From assembly GCF_012689525.1 (NCBI RefSeq), contig NZ_CP051514.1, positions 806,001 to 870,000 on the forward strand: a stretch of DNA of 64,000 nucleotides. Direction: 5' to 3'. A program made the translations under genes and the position numbers. Every line of letters begins with the position of its first letter. The first letter of the stretch is position 1. Below are positions 1 through 9,200 of this stretch, in pieces. Under the pieces are notes generated by a model, which saw nothing but the letters and a program-made list of their open reading frames with translations, did not search any database and was not told the DNA's origin. The DNA comes from Paraburkholderia aromaticivorans. Lineage in GTDB: Bacteria; Pseudomonadota; Gammaproteobacteria; Burkholderiales; Burkholderiaceae.

Positions 1-410
1 AGCGCAACGGCTTTTCGTTCAAACGCAACCGCTTCGCGCTCAAAAAAAGCGTAATGAAGAAGCGTTCGCCGTGAAATGCCGCGCTCGAGAAGCTCCAGCA
101 CGCCGCGCGCGCGGGTGCCGTGTGGGGTCGCTGCCTCTTGATGAGGCGGCCTTTCATGGATCGCGGCCGGTTCGGCGTAGCTGGTCACCGCGAGGCTTGC
201 CCCATCAAGTCGAACCGAATCATCATTGCCGTCGGAGCGTGATCGGCGCGCTGGACTTAGGCGAGAACACGCTGATCCACGCCGCGCATAGCGGGACTAT
301 CAAAGCCCCGAACGTCGAGCACTTCATCGACGGCGTGTGCTTGCGGGTGCCGCCAGTATGCCCACTGTGATCGTCCCGGACATGCGAGCATCCATCACGG
401 TATCAGCGAG
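1..410 (+). pseudogene. IS630-family transposase remnant, cut by window edge
   Basis: Translation in mixed frames gives pieces typical of IS630 transposases: an FSFKRNRFALKKK-like stretch near the left edge, then DEAAFHGSRP and SWSPRG, then ALDLGENTLIHAAHSGTIK and NVEHFIDG between about 240 and 340. The following bases read PTVIVPDM, matching the usual PTVIVLDNA block that carries the second catalytic Asp. The frame changes at least once before position 70 and no downstream block with the catalytic Glu was found, so the gene is dead. The left part lies outside the window. An IS3-type remnant on the other strand abuts it near 430. Confidence 0.7.
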
Positions 411-429
411 GCAACGCAAGCCTTCAATC

Positions 430-1457
430 CAGTCAACGATGTCCAGGCGCACCTTGCACGGGTTTCGTATCGCATCAGGTAAAGCCGTTCAACTTTGAGC
501 GTTTTGAAGAAGCTTTGCATTGAGCGTTATCATAGCCGTTCGCCCGCCGGCCCATCGAGGCCTTCGAGCCAAGGTCGGATGCTAAAGCCGGGTATGCCCG
601 CCTGGCGTACTGACTGCTCCTGCCCGAATGTATGATCGGTCCAGGTGGCGGTCTGCGATACCAATACGCGCTGCGCAGGGCTTGGCAGACCAGCCCGGCC
701 GGCATGCGTTCCGACATCGACCAGCCGACGATACGCCGGCTGGCGAGGTCCAGTGCTGCAGCCAGCAAAAAGCATCCTTCATTGGTGGCAATGAACGTGA
801 TGTCGCTGACTCAAGTGCGATTCGCAGCCACCCTTCGCAGCGGCGCCCCCAGCAGATTGGGCGCTACCGGCAGATGATGATCTGAGTCCGTCGTTACCCG
901 ATATGGGCGTTTGTAGACCGCACGGAGCCCACGTCGCCGCAAGCTGCGCCGCACGCGTTACGCTCTGACTCGCTGCCCTGTGCCCGCAACAGCCGGATGA
1001 GACGCGGGCGTTCGTAACCCCCAGGCTGTCCCGGTGAATGGCCGCCACCTGTTCAACCAGTTCAGCGTTGGCCACGGCGCGCCGGCTTGGAGGGCGGGTG
1101 CGCCACTGGCAATACCCGCTGCGCGAAACACCAAGAATCTGGCTTAGTCGGGTGACGCTGTACTGGTCGCGGTGCTCGTCGATCCATGCGTCCCGTCGCG
1201 AAGTACGCCGTCGCTTTTTGACGAATTTCGAAATCGAGCTTCGCACTGGCGAGTTGCTTGCGCAGCTGGCTGTTCTCCGCTTCAAGTTCGCTGATCGGGC
1301 GCGTTGTTCGGGCGGTGCCCGCTTCACGGGCGCCCGCCTCGCTAATGTGACCGGAACTGCGGCTACGCCGACTCCAGTTGCCCGACCTTGCCACCGGCAC
1401 ACAAAGCCTGCGCGCCGCCTCGTGCTGCAACCCTCCGTACAAACAGGAAATTACCAA
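430..1457 (-). pseudogene. IS3-family transposase remnant (orfA/orfB)
   Basis: Read on the minus strand, the right part carries an orfA-like piece with a leucine-rich coiled stretch (ELEAENSQLRKQLASAK), then the start of orfB (RRDAWIDEHRDQYSVTRLSQ, LGVSRSGYCQWR). The left part carries the integrase core (LDLASRRIVGWSMSERM, then IIHSGRSSQYA and GYDNAQCKASSKRSK, matching the usual HSDRGSQYA and GNCWDNAPTESFF blocks). The pieces lie in three different frames and the catalytic Glu block is altered, so at least two frameshifts have inactivated it. It abuts the IS630 remnant on its left and the porin gene on its right. Confidence 0.7.
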
Positions 1458-1526
1458 TACTTCTGTCGTGCGCGAAATCGAGGCATGGTCATCCCCCTGC
1501 TGTCCGGTCGGAGCGCGTCATAGCCT

Positions 1527-2762
1527 CTAGAACTTGTGCTGAATGCCCGCCGATAAAGCCAGTTGCCTGTCGGTCGACGAAGGCGTGAGATAACCGAGCT
1601 GCGCAACGGCGCGATGGCCGAGCGAATCGACGCCGCTCGCGTGCTGGAAGGCCGCGGTCACGTACAGATCGGTTCGCTTGGACAACGAATACCCTGACGC
1701 GAGGTTGAACTGCGTGTATTTTGCGCCGCCCGAGTCGTTGACATTGCCGCCCGCCGTGTAATCGATACCGGCGCCAAAGCGCAGCGCTGGCGTGGCCTGA
1801 TAGCGCACGCTCGCGCTGAACGTGCTGAGGTTCGTCGAGCCGCTGTAGCTCAGTCGATTAAGCGTCGAACCGGCGCCCGCGTTGAAGTCGCGGTACTGCG
1901 TGTTCGTATAGGCCACGCCGAGAATCGCCGAGCCGACTGTATACGTCACGGCGACGGCGGCAGTTTGCTGGGACGTCGCCGAAGCGAATCCCGCGATCGA
2001 CGGGTTCGATTCCGGCGTGGTGGCCGACCCCGCCGAGCCGAAGTTATTCGCTGACGCGCTCGCGCCGCCATTCACCCCGCGCAGCGACACGTTCGGATCG
2101 CGCGCATTGAAGATCGACGCCGCGATCGCGAAGGCGCCGCCCGTATAGCTCGCGCCCACCGACCAGAGCTGGTTCTGCGTGACGTCGCCAGCCACGCCGC
2201 CCAGGCTATAAAGTCCGCCGAACTGAAAGCCGTTGTACTTCCTAGATACGTACTTGATTGAATTGTTGGCGCGCCACGTACCGTTGATGTTGTCGTAATC
2301 GGCCGGATGCGTGGTGAGATTGCCGCCGAACCATTCATACGTGAGCGGAGAAACGAACGTGATCTGTGCATCTAACTGGCGGCCGAGGGTGAGTGTGCCG
2401 AAGCGGGGGTCGTTGAGGCCGACAAACGCGTAGCGACCGAAGATGTCACCGCCCTGTGTCGCTGCGCCATTGTTCACGTTGAAGCCGCTTTCGATCTGGA
2501 AAATCGCGCTCAGGCCGCCCCCGAGGTCTTCGTTGCCCGTCATGCCCCAGCGGCTGGAGGTCACGCCGGAAGAGCCGCTATCCAATATTGCAACCTGCCT
2601 GCCGCCAGTTGGCCGCCCGCCGTTGCCGGTGGCCGAGGACTGCGCGTTGTTGACCACGGCAATGTCGCCCGTGACGATACCGTAAAGGGTCACACTGCTC
2701 TGCGCGGACGCGCCGCTGGTTGCAACCGCTAAAGTTGCGGCGGCGAAGATCGTTTTTTTCAT
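1527..2762 (-). CDS. Gram-negative porin, outer membrane
   Basis: A 411-residue trimeric porin of the Burkholderia/Bordetella type, a passive channel for small hydrophilic solutes. It starts with a Sec signal peptide (MKKTIFAAATLAVATSGASA, cleavage after ASA), followed by the family hallmark SSVTLYGIVTGDIAV. It holds the typical internal blocks SRWGMTGNEDLGGGLSAIFQIE and FGTLTLGRQ and ends in a C-terminal Phe (IQHKF), as needed for outer-membrane insertion. AGGA lies 9 bases before the ATG. It stands alone between IS remnants. A second porin at 45223 has the same architecture and sits inside the catabolic region, so this one may belong to the same system, but nothing in the sequence shows its substrate. 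Confidence 0.95.
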   Translation of the reverse strand: MKKTIFAAATLAVATSGASAQSSVTLYGIVTGDIAVVNNAQSSATGNGGRPTGGRQVAILDSGSSGVTSSRWGMTGNEDLGGGLSAIFQIESGFNVNNGAATQGGDIFGRYAFVGLNDPRFGTLTLGRQLDAQITFVSPLTYEWFGGNLTTHPADYDNINGTWRANNSIKYVSRKYNGFQFGGLYSLGGVAGDVTQNQLWSVGASYTGGAFAIAASIFNARDPNVSLRGVNGGASASANNFGSAGSATTPESNPSIAGFASATSQQTAAVAVTYTVGSAILGVAYTNTQYRDFNAGAGSTLNRLSYSGSTNLSTFSASVRYQATPALRFGAGIDYTAGGNVNDSGGAKYTQFNLASGYSLSKRTDLYVTAAFQHASGVDSLGHRAVAQLGYLTPSSTDRQLALSAGIQHKF

Positions 2763-2886
2763 GCTTTCAATCGTCCTAATTTGAAAGGAGTTCTAATAAT
2801 ATGAAATAAACTATATGCGAGAAGACACTGGTTCCGTACGTTAGAGCGTGTTAGGCACTTTCGTCCGAACCTGGAAACCTAGTGGG

Positions 2887-3264
2887 ATGACCGAACGCAA
2901 ACCATACCCGACGGATGTATCGGATGAAGAGTGGACTTTTCCGCTCCTTATCTGACCTAGATGACCGAAGACCCACCGCAGCGCCGATGCGAACTGATTC
3001 AGCGCGTTGCGCTGGATCGTGTGCGCGGGTGCGCCATGGCATTTGTTCCCGCATGAGTTCAAGCGATCTTCGTTTGATCATAGTCGCGCAGGATCGCAGA
3101 GGCCGGCCCAGCGCGGTCATTGTCGATGGGCAAACGCTGCAGTCGACCTGCGAGACGAAGGTCGGATTTGCACGGACCACCCGACCGCGCCTTTGCAAGG
3201 CATACACAGCAACGTCGCAGAAAATGCGCTGCGTCGTGTCGGTCTGGCCAAAAGAATATTTATA
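2887..3264 (+). pseudogene. Mosaic of IS5-type and IS66-type transposase fragments
   Basis: Position 2887 begins MTERKPYPTDVSDEEW, the standard N terminus of an IS5-family transposase, and runs into a stop after 22 codons. Later blocks in shifted frames (MRWIVCAGAPWHLFP near 3007, GRPSAVIVDGQTLQSTCE near 3100) continue the same protein. From about 3190 the sequence switches to SNVAENALRRVGLAKRIFI, which matches the C-terminal NxAENA-RxxALGRKNFLF block of IS66 TnpC. Two different dead elements are therefore joined here. The junction abuts the 3' end of the MFS gene on the other strand, and the odd tail of that protein probably results from it. Confidence 0.6.
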
Positions 3265-4729
3265 ACCGTCCCAAAAAGTTACTCGACGACCCTGTTGCCC
3301 TCGTATCGCAACTAATCTCCGTCCCGGTCTGCCCCGGCCCGCCATAACGTTCCTCTTGGAGCATTCTTCGGTAATGAGGTAACGCTGCGAAAATGAGCCA
3401 CGACGCTAACGCCGACGCGACGCAGCACACTATTCCCAGCGAATATCCGACCATCCTCGGATTCCCGAAAACCTTGTCGGTGACCAGTGCGATTGCGGTA
3501 GGACCGATTCCGAACCCGATCAGCTGTGAAAAGAAGGTGTACAGCGATGCGACGCTGCCGCGCAACCGACTTGGGGTACAGAGCTGCGTTGCGGCGGCCA
3601 TGATGCCGATAGGCAAACTAAACGAAAAGATTGCACCAGCGATCGCGACGAGGGCAGTAACGGGACTTGGCGCAAGCGGAATGGCCGCACAGAAGAAAAA
3701 TGTGCCGATCATAGAAAAAGCTGCTGCACGAAGCTGAGCGTCCGTATGGCCTCTGCGTTCCAGCAGCCGGGCAACGGTCGGACCCAGTAGAACGCCGGTC
3801 GAACCAAAAACCACTGCGAGGATACCCAGTCTGTAGCCGACCAGTGAAGGGGCGACTCCATGGAATCGGATGAGGAACGATGGCGCCCAGGCAGGCATCC
3901 CCAGCACAACCATCGCGAGCATTCCCACGCCGATATAGATTCGCGCATAAAATCCGCGATTCGCCCACAGAAACGCTGACGCTTCTCGAATCGTGAATTG
4001 TCGATCGTCGGCTGCGGCCTTGAGCATAACCTTGCGCGTCGGTTCACGAACCGTCAGTAGCACCGCGACGGCTAGCAAAAGACCTGGCAATCCGACGAGC
4101 ACAAACGCCATTTGCCACCCCGCGAGTTTCTCAAATAAAGGAAAGTGCAGGCGCATATCATTCGCAAATGCGATCACAAGACCGCCGGCTACGAGTGAGA
4201 AGCCCGCACCGACCCACTGACTGGCCATGAAGATGCTTATCGCACGTGGCGTGCGCCGCTCGGAGAAATAATCGCCTATGAGCGAACACCCGACCGGAAA
4301 AACGCAGGCCTCGCTCGCGCCGACGCCGACGCGAGCTATAAAAAGCTCTACATAGGTGTCCGCCCTTCCGCAAAAGGCTGTAAAGATACTCCACGCGCAG
4401 ATGCCAAACAGCAGAACATTTCGCCGATTCGTTACGTCGACTAGACGACCAAAGAGTGGTGCCGTTACTAGATAGGCCAATACGAATGCCGCGCCTTGGA
4501 TAAGGCTCAATTCCGTATCTGATACGGAGAGAGTGTGCTTAATAGGATCGAGGATCAGATTGAGCAGCTGGCGATCAATGAACGCCAAGGCGTACGAAAG
4601 TGACAAGATGGCGAGAACGTACCAAGATCGGGAGCTATCGATTGACCCGATCGAATCCTGCCACGGGATTGGTGCGCCCTTCGGATCGAACGCCTCTTCG
4701 GGCGTCGTTGTGCATGTTTCGCGATTCAC
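3260..4729 (-). CDS. MFS transporter (inner membrane)
   Basis: An inner-membrane major-facilitator permease of about 489 residues with roughly 12 hydrophobic segments. The loop between segments 2 and 3 reads FGRLVDVTNRRNVLL, the MFS motif A position, and the segment 4 region (IARVGVGASEACVFP) resembles the spinster/sugar-phosphate branch of MFS. The start chosen is GTG at 4729 because AGGAGG lies 4 bases upstream; an ATG 23 codons further up has no such site and adds residues that look untranslated. The last 20 residues (after QEERYGGPGQTGTE) are unlike a normal MFS tail and run up to transposase debris, so the 3' end may have been replaced. Substrate unknown. Confidence 0.85.
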   Translation of the reverse strand: MNRETCTTTPEEAFDPKGAPIPWQDSIGSIDSSRSWYVLAILSLSYALAFIDRQLLNLILDPIKHTLSVSDTELSLIQGAAFVLAYLVTAPLFGRLVDVTNRRNVLLFGICAWSIFTAFCGRADTYVELFIARVGVGASEACVFPVGCSLIGDYFSERRTPRAISIFMASQWVGAGFSLVAGGLVIAFANDMRLHFPLFEKLAGWQMAFVLVGLPGLLLAVAVLLTVREPTRKVMLKAAADDRQFTIREASAFLWANRGFYARIYIGVGMLAMVVLGMPAWAPSFLIRFHGVAPSLVGYRLGILAVVFGSTGVLLGPTVARLLERRGHTDAQLRAAAFSMIGTFFFCAAIPLAPSPVTALVAIAGAIFSFSLPIGIMAAATQLCTPSRLRGSVASLYTFFSQLIGFGIGPTAIALVTDKVFGNPRMVGYSLGIVCCVASALASWLIFAALPHYRRMLQEERYGGPGQTGTEISCDTRATGSSSNFLGRL

Positions 4730-4859
4730 GTATCCTCCTATTGGATCGATTTCAAAAGCGGGGACTTGTAGTTTTCGAGTAGCTTCGACAGCAGCCAAGA
4801 TTTATAGCCCATAACAAAACTGTGTCATCCGAAATCGGAGCGCGAACGTTTCAAGGCGG

Positions 4860-5296
4860 ATGACAGGAAGACGAATCGGCGAAGCGTTGTGGGAAACGCT
4901 CGAACCGTTGCTGGGCAGAACAGCGCCGCTCGCCCAAAGGCGAGCCGACCGCGCGTCGATGACCGTGCTGCGTTGGACGGCATTTGTTCGTGTTGCTCAT
5001 AGGCATTTCATGGTTGATGTCATAGCGCCAGTTGCAGGCAAACGTGGCCGAGCATGGAAGCGGTCGGACAAGGTTCGTGCCGACAAGGGCTACCACTACC
5101 CGCGATTCTGGGAGGCGCTCAAGGAATGAGGAATCACAGCCCGTTTCGCCCGGGGCGGCATTGAAAGCAGCGAAAGGCTTGGTCGTCATCGCTGGGTTGT
5201 TGAGCGTACCCATGCGTGGCTGGTCGGCTTCGGCAAGCTGCGTATCCGGTTCGAACGGAGTCTTGATACCCATTTGGCGTTGCTCTCACTGGCTTG
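4860..5296 (+). pseudogene. IS5-family (IS427-like) transposase remnant
   Basis: Frame one gives MTGRRIGEALWETLEPLL at 4860, then HFMVDVIAPVAGKRGR with a large internal deletion, then KRSDKVRADKGYHYPRFWEAL up to a stop near 5129. A second frame continues with ERLGRHRWVVERTHAWL, VGFGKLRIRFERS and DTHLALLSLA, the normal C terminus of this transposase group, ending with a stop near 5296. The catalytic Glu region (VERTHAW) is present but out of frame, and the central DDE part is deleted. It is a short non-functional derivative. Confidence 0.75.
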
Positions 5297-5402
5297 ATCC
5301 GACGATAAAATTCCCGCATGACCGATAAGGACCGAAGGAAGGTAACTGGGAAAGACGTAAAAACCGTCACCATGCCGAGCGTTTTCGCACAAAGGGGGAC
5401 CA

Positions 5403-5570
5403 TCAATCGATGAGAGGGTTATTCGCGTCTGAGGCACGCACATGTTGAATGGCTTCGGACAGTGGGATTTCAACGTCGGAAGCGCGCAAGTAAAGCTCCG
5501 CGGCGCGATATGAGTTGACAAAAAAACATCCCCAAGAGCCAAGCAAGGTTCCGCGCACTGAGCTGGCCAT
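5403..5570 (-). CDS. Short ORF with strong ribosome site, unrecognised
   Basis: A 55-codon frame (MASSVRGTLLGSWGCFFVN...) preceded by AAGGAGGAGG eight bases before its ATG, one of the best ribosome-binding sites in the window. I do not recognise the product; it has a short hydrophobic stretch (LLGSWGCFFV) and a more polar, possibly helical C-terminal half. It lies just downstream of a degenerate copy of the ATGCAT operator (5691-5704) and next to IS5 debris. It could be the surviving 5' end of a larger gene cut by a transposition event, or a genuine small protein. Codon use cannot decide at this length. Confidence 0.4.
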   Translation of the reverse strand: MASSVRGTLLGSWGCFFVNSYRAAELYLRASDVEIPLSEAIQHVRASDANNPLID

Positions 5571-5690
5571 CAACGGAGCCTCCTCCTTGATTGCAAGCCT
5601 TAATCGATGAACGACGGCATGGCTGCCGCGCCGTGGGCAGGTGAAGCGCCTTCGGCGGCTGGTCGCAACCCCCGCACGAACGCGCCTCCA

Positions 5691-5704
5691 TATAATGCAA
5701 AATA
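5691..5704. promoter_or_regulatory. Degenerate ATGCAT-type operator
   Basis: TATAATGCAAAATA keeps the left half of the TATAATGCATTATA operator found upstream of the catabolic operons and differs at two positions on the right. It lies 120 bases upstream of the short SD-bearing ORF at 5403-5570. Either an eroded copy or a chance AT-rich match in GC-rich DNA. Confidence 0.35.
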
Positions 5705-5852
5705 TATCCCATTTTCTGAGGTATATATGCCCAGCCCAGAGTTCGACTGCCATTTCATATCGCCTCTCGCCGTGCACCGTCTTGATGTTCGCCCTTCAAG
5801 ACGCCAGTCTTCCACCGCACGCGCTTCTGTCCGCCGGCGTCACTAGACAAAA

Positions 5853-5866
5853 TATAATGCATTCCG
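5853..5866. promoter_or_regulatory. Half of an ATGCAT-type operator next to IS5 debris
   Basis: TATAATGCATTCCG has a perfect left half and centre of the regional operator, but the right arm is lost where GC-rich sequence begins. This looks like an operator cut at a rearrangement boundary. It may also be coincidence; the site is only 11 conserved bases. Confidence 0.35.
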
Positions 5867-6000
5867 AGGATTGCGCGAAACGGTGTATACCCGCGCGCGC
5901 TTCCGCCTCCATGCCCGACGCAAATGGGGAGTCCCATGATGACGCAGGTTCTTTCGGCTTGAACCTGTCCAAGACGTAATTGCCGCGACAAGATTCAAGC

Positions 6001-6220
6001 CTCCGGGGACCAGCGTGGCGTCGATGATCTGCCCACCACGGGCGATGAAGCCCTTCGTGAGCAACTGCACCAATACGCCATCGAACAGCGCCTTCGCTCC
6101 CGCTGCGCCGAGCCGGTTCTGGAAAGTCCACACCGTCGTCCAGTCAGGGAAATGGGTCGCGTTGCTCAGACCGCAGAACCACTTGTAGCTCATGCGATAG
6201 GGCAACTGATACTTACTCAT
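6001..6220 (-). pseudogene. IS5-family transposase N-terminal fragment
   Basis: The minus strand reads KYQLPYRMSYKWFCGLSNAT, PDWTTVWTFQNRLG, GAKALFDGVLVQLL and GFIARGGQIIDATLVP, which is the N-terminal region of IS5-subgroup transposases up to and including the first catalytic Asp (IIDATLVP). Similarity stops abruptly near 6001; the expected KQHNSRGE block does not follow. The start methionine of a normal copy would lie a few codons upstream. A dead fragment, different in type from the IS427-like piece at 4860. Confidence 0.75.
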
Positions 6221-6282
6221 AAGTCAGTAATTTTGCGGACAAGTGATCTAGGTTTTCGCGAATGTGATTGACAGGGGCGCTC

Positions 6283-7200
6283 ATGAAACGGGACGGTCGG
6301 AGCCTGGCTCACAACACGCTTCATCCTTGCGGTTCAACGCATGGCTGGGGGCGAGCATCCGGATGATGTTGCGGCATCGTTTGGCATGCATCGCTCGTGG
6401 GCATACAAAATCCAGGCCCAGGCGCGCGGTCGGGGTGTGGTGTTCGGGCGCTGCGTTCGAGCAAAGGCACGGGGGCGTCCGCGCAAGCTCACGCGTGCCC
6501 AGGAGCAGCAGGTACTGCGCTGGATCAATGGCAGGAATCCGATGCAGTATGGGTTTGACTTTGGACTGTGGACGCGCAACCTGGTTCGGGAACTGGTGCA
6601 GCGGGAGTTTGGTATCACACTGAGCCTGGCGTCGATCGGCACAATGCTGGCGCGGTTGAACCTGACGCCGCAAAAGCCATTGCAGCGCACTTACCAGCGC
6701 AACCCGGAAGCAAGCGAGCGCTGGCAGCACGACACGTATCCAGCCATTGCCAGACAGGCCCGCAAGGAAACGCCGACATCTCCTTCTAGGACGAATCGGG
6801 CTTCCGCGCTGACTCGGTGCACGGCAGGACCTGGGCGCCGTGCGGTGAAACACCCCTTGCCGAGCGTCCGGGCGAGCGGCAAAGTATACGCGCGGCGTCG
6901 GCCGTCAACTCGAAGGGTGCCTTCTCGTTTTGCAACGTACGAAGGTGGGCTCAGCGGTGAGTTGTCCGTGACGCTGCTCAGGAAGCTAATGTTCAATCGT
7001 TCAATCGCCGCAAGGCGGTTCATCTGCTCGTTGACGGATTGCCTGCGCATAAGAAAGCCATCGTCAAGGAATATTTCGCCCGCACGCAAGGCAAATTGAC
7101 TCTGCACTTCCTGCCCGGTTACGCGCCGGACCTCAATCCGGATGAGTTGGCGTGGGGCCACGTCAAGCGCACCGGCGTTGCACGACGCCCTCTGACAAGG
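6283..7200 (+). pseudogene. IS630-family transposase, frameshifted
   Basis: ATG at 6283 opens MKRDGRSLAH, the usual N terminus, then shifts frame into DDVAASFGMHRSWAYKIQAQ, GRGVVFGRCVRAKARGRPRKL, NPMQYGFDFGLWTRNLVREL and GITLSLASIGTMLARL (helix-turn-helix and linker). After ERWQHDTYPAI it shifts again, and the catalytic domain survives only as pieces, ending with AHKKAIVKEYF, GKLTLHFLPGYAPDLNPDELAWGHVK near 7040-7170, which includes the final catalytic Glu. At least three frameshifts are needed to rebuild the protein. Its right end abuts the fbiC remnant, so insertion may have truncated that gene. Confidence 0.8.
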
Positions 7201-7208
7201 GCAGTAAT

Positions 7209-8178
7209 TCACTGGACAGGTCGATCGACGTGTCCGAACATGGTAGTCGCGCTACTTCGCAAGCCGGCCCTGTGTGCGCTTTCCATCATTTCGAGCCACT
7301 CGTCGGTGTTGAATTTGTCAGGGCAGACCTGCTCGCGTACCTCGTCATCCAGAATGTCAGCGGCAGTGCAAGGCAGCGTATTGAGCCCGGCTTTTTGCAA
7401 GCGCGCAAAGTACGTCGGCAGATCGAGCCCGGACGAGCGGGCACCGTGCAGGATCTGGAGCGGCGAAAATGCATGGACATACATGCGTGGCTGCGCGGCT
7501 TGTACGATTTGGCAAAGCGCCGCGTAGGTTTCGCCCGAATAGGCAGGACGGATGCCGCCCTGCATGCACACTTCGGTCGCGCCGCGATCCCTGGCCTCGG
7601 CGACGCGGCGGGCGATTTCGGCGCGGTCGAGATCGTAGGGCGCGCCGCGCAGACTGGCCGCGCGACTGTGACTAGCATCCGCCGCGTATATCGCCCGCCG
7701 TTCCACGAAGTGTCACCCGGCCGATTGTGTCGCTGCGTTCAACGCCCCAATGGCGTCCCACGGTGTCTCCGGATTGACGAAATCCGAGGTCACCGGCGAG
7801 ATGCCACCCCCGGTCGTTAATGTTAATGCCAGCGTCGAGCAGGCTCGGGTAACACTTGTCACTGAGATTCGGCGGGACCTGGAGGGAAATCGCCGGATCC
7901 AGTGTCAAGCGCGCGACTGCCGTTATCCACGACAGATCGTCGAAATCAGGCTCCAAGTATCCTTCCATGCGTGTGCCCGGTTTCACGGGGAAATTCTGGA
8001 CAATGACTTCCTGCAACGTGTCCATACCGTCGACTGCTCGATTGACCGACTGGATGTCGAGCAGCGACTGGATGCGTTCGAGACGTGTCTCCCCGATCCC
8101 GATCGGAATGGCGGTGGTGAACGGGACGGCCAGTTCGCCTGCCGCAGCAATCATGGCGAGCCGTGCTGCATGTCATTC
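7209..8178 (-). pseudogene. fbiC: FO synthase (CofG-CofH / FbiC) remnant
   Basis: On the minus strand the right part (8178-7672) reads ELAVPFTTAIPIGIGETRLERI, QEVIVQNFPVKPGTRM and DFDDLSWITAVARLTLDP, which is the C-terminal half of the CofG radical-SAM domain. The left part (7706-7209) reads GATEVCMQGGIRPAYSGETY, MYVHAFSPLQI, TLPCTAADILDDEVREQVC and LEMMESAHRAGLRSSATTMFGHV, from the CofH domain. In the fused FbiC enzyme, which makes the F420 chromophore FO, these lie in one chain. Here the CofG cysteine loop, the domain junction and the CofH CxxxCxxC loop are missing, and the pieces lie in two frames. It is truncated by IS630 DNA on the left. An F420-type reductase survives at 50314. Confidence 0.8.
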
Positions 8179-8441
8179 TATTGACCTGTCCTTGTTCATT
8201 GCTGACCCGCAACAAACAGGCGCACCAGATGCACAGTCAATCCGTCCGCAGCGACGGCGTACAACACGATTCAGCCGGGTGCATCCGCGCCCTCTCATTC
8301 GTTACCCAGAATACGATGCCGTGGCGTCACATTGGGCTTGGATCAGGTTTCCGAGCCAAGAAAACGGTGTGGCACAACCTGTTCTCGGCGGCCAAGGCTC
8401 GGCAAAGGCTGGTCGAGCGCGGTCACAGCGCCTAATATGTT

Positions 8442-9200
8442 TCACACCAGTGAAGGCGTCTGCCCGCCATCCAGTTGCACGACCTGACCGGTGATAAAGC
8501 CGGCAAGGTCCGACGCGAGGAAGGCGACAAGCGCGCCCAGCTCCTCGGGTCTTCCAGCGCGTTTGACAGGCACGGCCTGCACACGCGCCTCGACGTTATG
8601 GAACTGTCCGAATGTCGGGGTCGCAATCGTCGCGGGCGCGGCGGAATTCACCGTTACGCCTCGGCTCGCGACTTCATTCGCCAGGTGTTTAAGCGCGGCC
8701 TGAACGCCCGCGCGAAAGATCGTCGAAATCGCGTGCCTTGGCATCGGGCTCTTGACGCTGGCCGATGTGATTGCAACGACCCGCCCCCAGCCTTTTTGCA
8801 CGAGGAGCGGCGTAAGGCGTCGCAGCACGAGCAGTGCGCCGTGCAGTTGATCCTGATAGGCCTGGGCCCATCGCTCGTCGTCGGTCTCGTCAAGAAATTC
8901 CCGCATCGGGCTTGGCGGGCGCGGCGTGTTCAGAATCAGGATATCCAGTCCGCGGCCAGCGGCAAGCATGTCGGCAAGTGCGTTCACGTCTCCGGCTTGC
9001 GTGATATCGCCGATCACGGTGTCGATCTGGACGCCGCACTTCGCGCGCAGTTCCTGCTGCGTACGCGCAAGCCGCTCCTGACTGCGGGCGAACAGAACCA
9101 GATCGACCCCTTCTTTCGCGAGCGCCTCCGCCGCTGCCTTGCCGAGACCGGAACTACCGCCAATGACGACTGCCCGTTTACCGTGAATTCCAAGGTCCAT
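8442..9200 (-). CDS. SDR-family protein with non-canonical active site
   Basis: A 252-residue Rossmann protein of the short-chain dehydrogenase family. The cofactor loop reads VIGGSSGLGKAAAEALAK (TGxxxGxG type, starting near residue 12). The start at 9200 is set by GAGGA six bases upstream; longer upstream frames have no ribosome site. The catalytic region reads AITSASVKSPMPRHAISTIFRAGVQAALKH: the Ser is present, but the Tyr and Lys of the YxxxK motif are replaced (Ile and Arg). This matches a known SDR branch annotated as beta-ketoacyl-reductase-like. Whether it is catalytic is unclear. It stands alone between the fbiC remnant and a decayed MFS gene. Confidence 0.85.
   Translation of the reverse strand: MDLGIHGKRAVVIGGSSGLGKAAAEALAKEGVDLVLFARSQERLARTQQELRAKCGVQIDTVIGDITQAGDVNALADMLAAGRGLDILILNTPRPPSPMREFLDETDDERWAQAYQDQLHGALLVLRRLTPLLVQKGWGRVVAITSASVKSPMPRHAISTIFRAGVQAALKHLANEVASRGVTVNSAAPATIATPTFGQFHNVEARVQAVPVKRAGRPEELGALVAFLASDLAGFITGQVVQLDGGQTPSLV

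Noticed and set aside
8216..8435. Plus-strand frame with MPWRHIGLGSGFRAKK as a transposase piece
   Set aside because: A faint resemblance to IS5-type N termini, but too short and degenerate to name.
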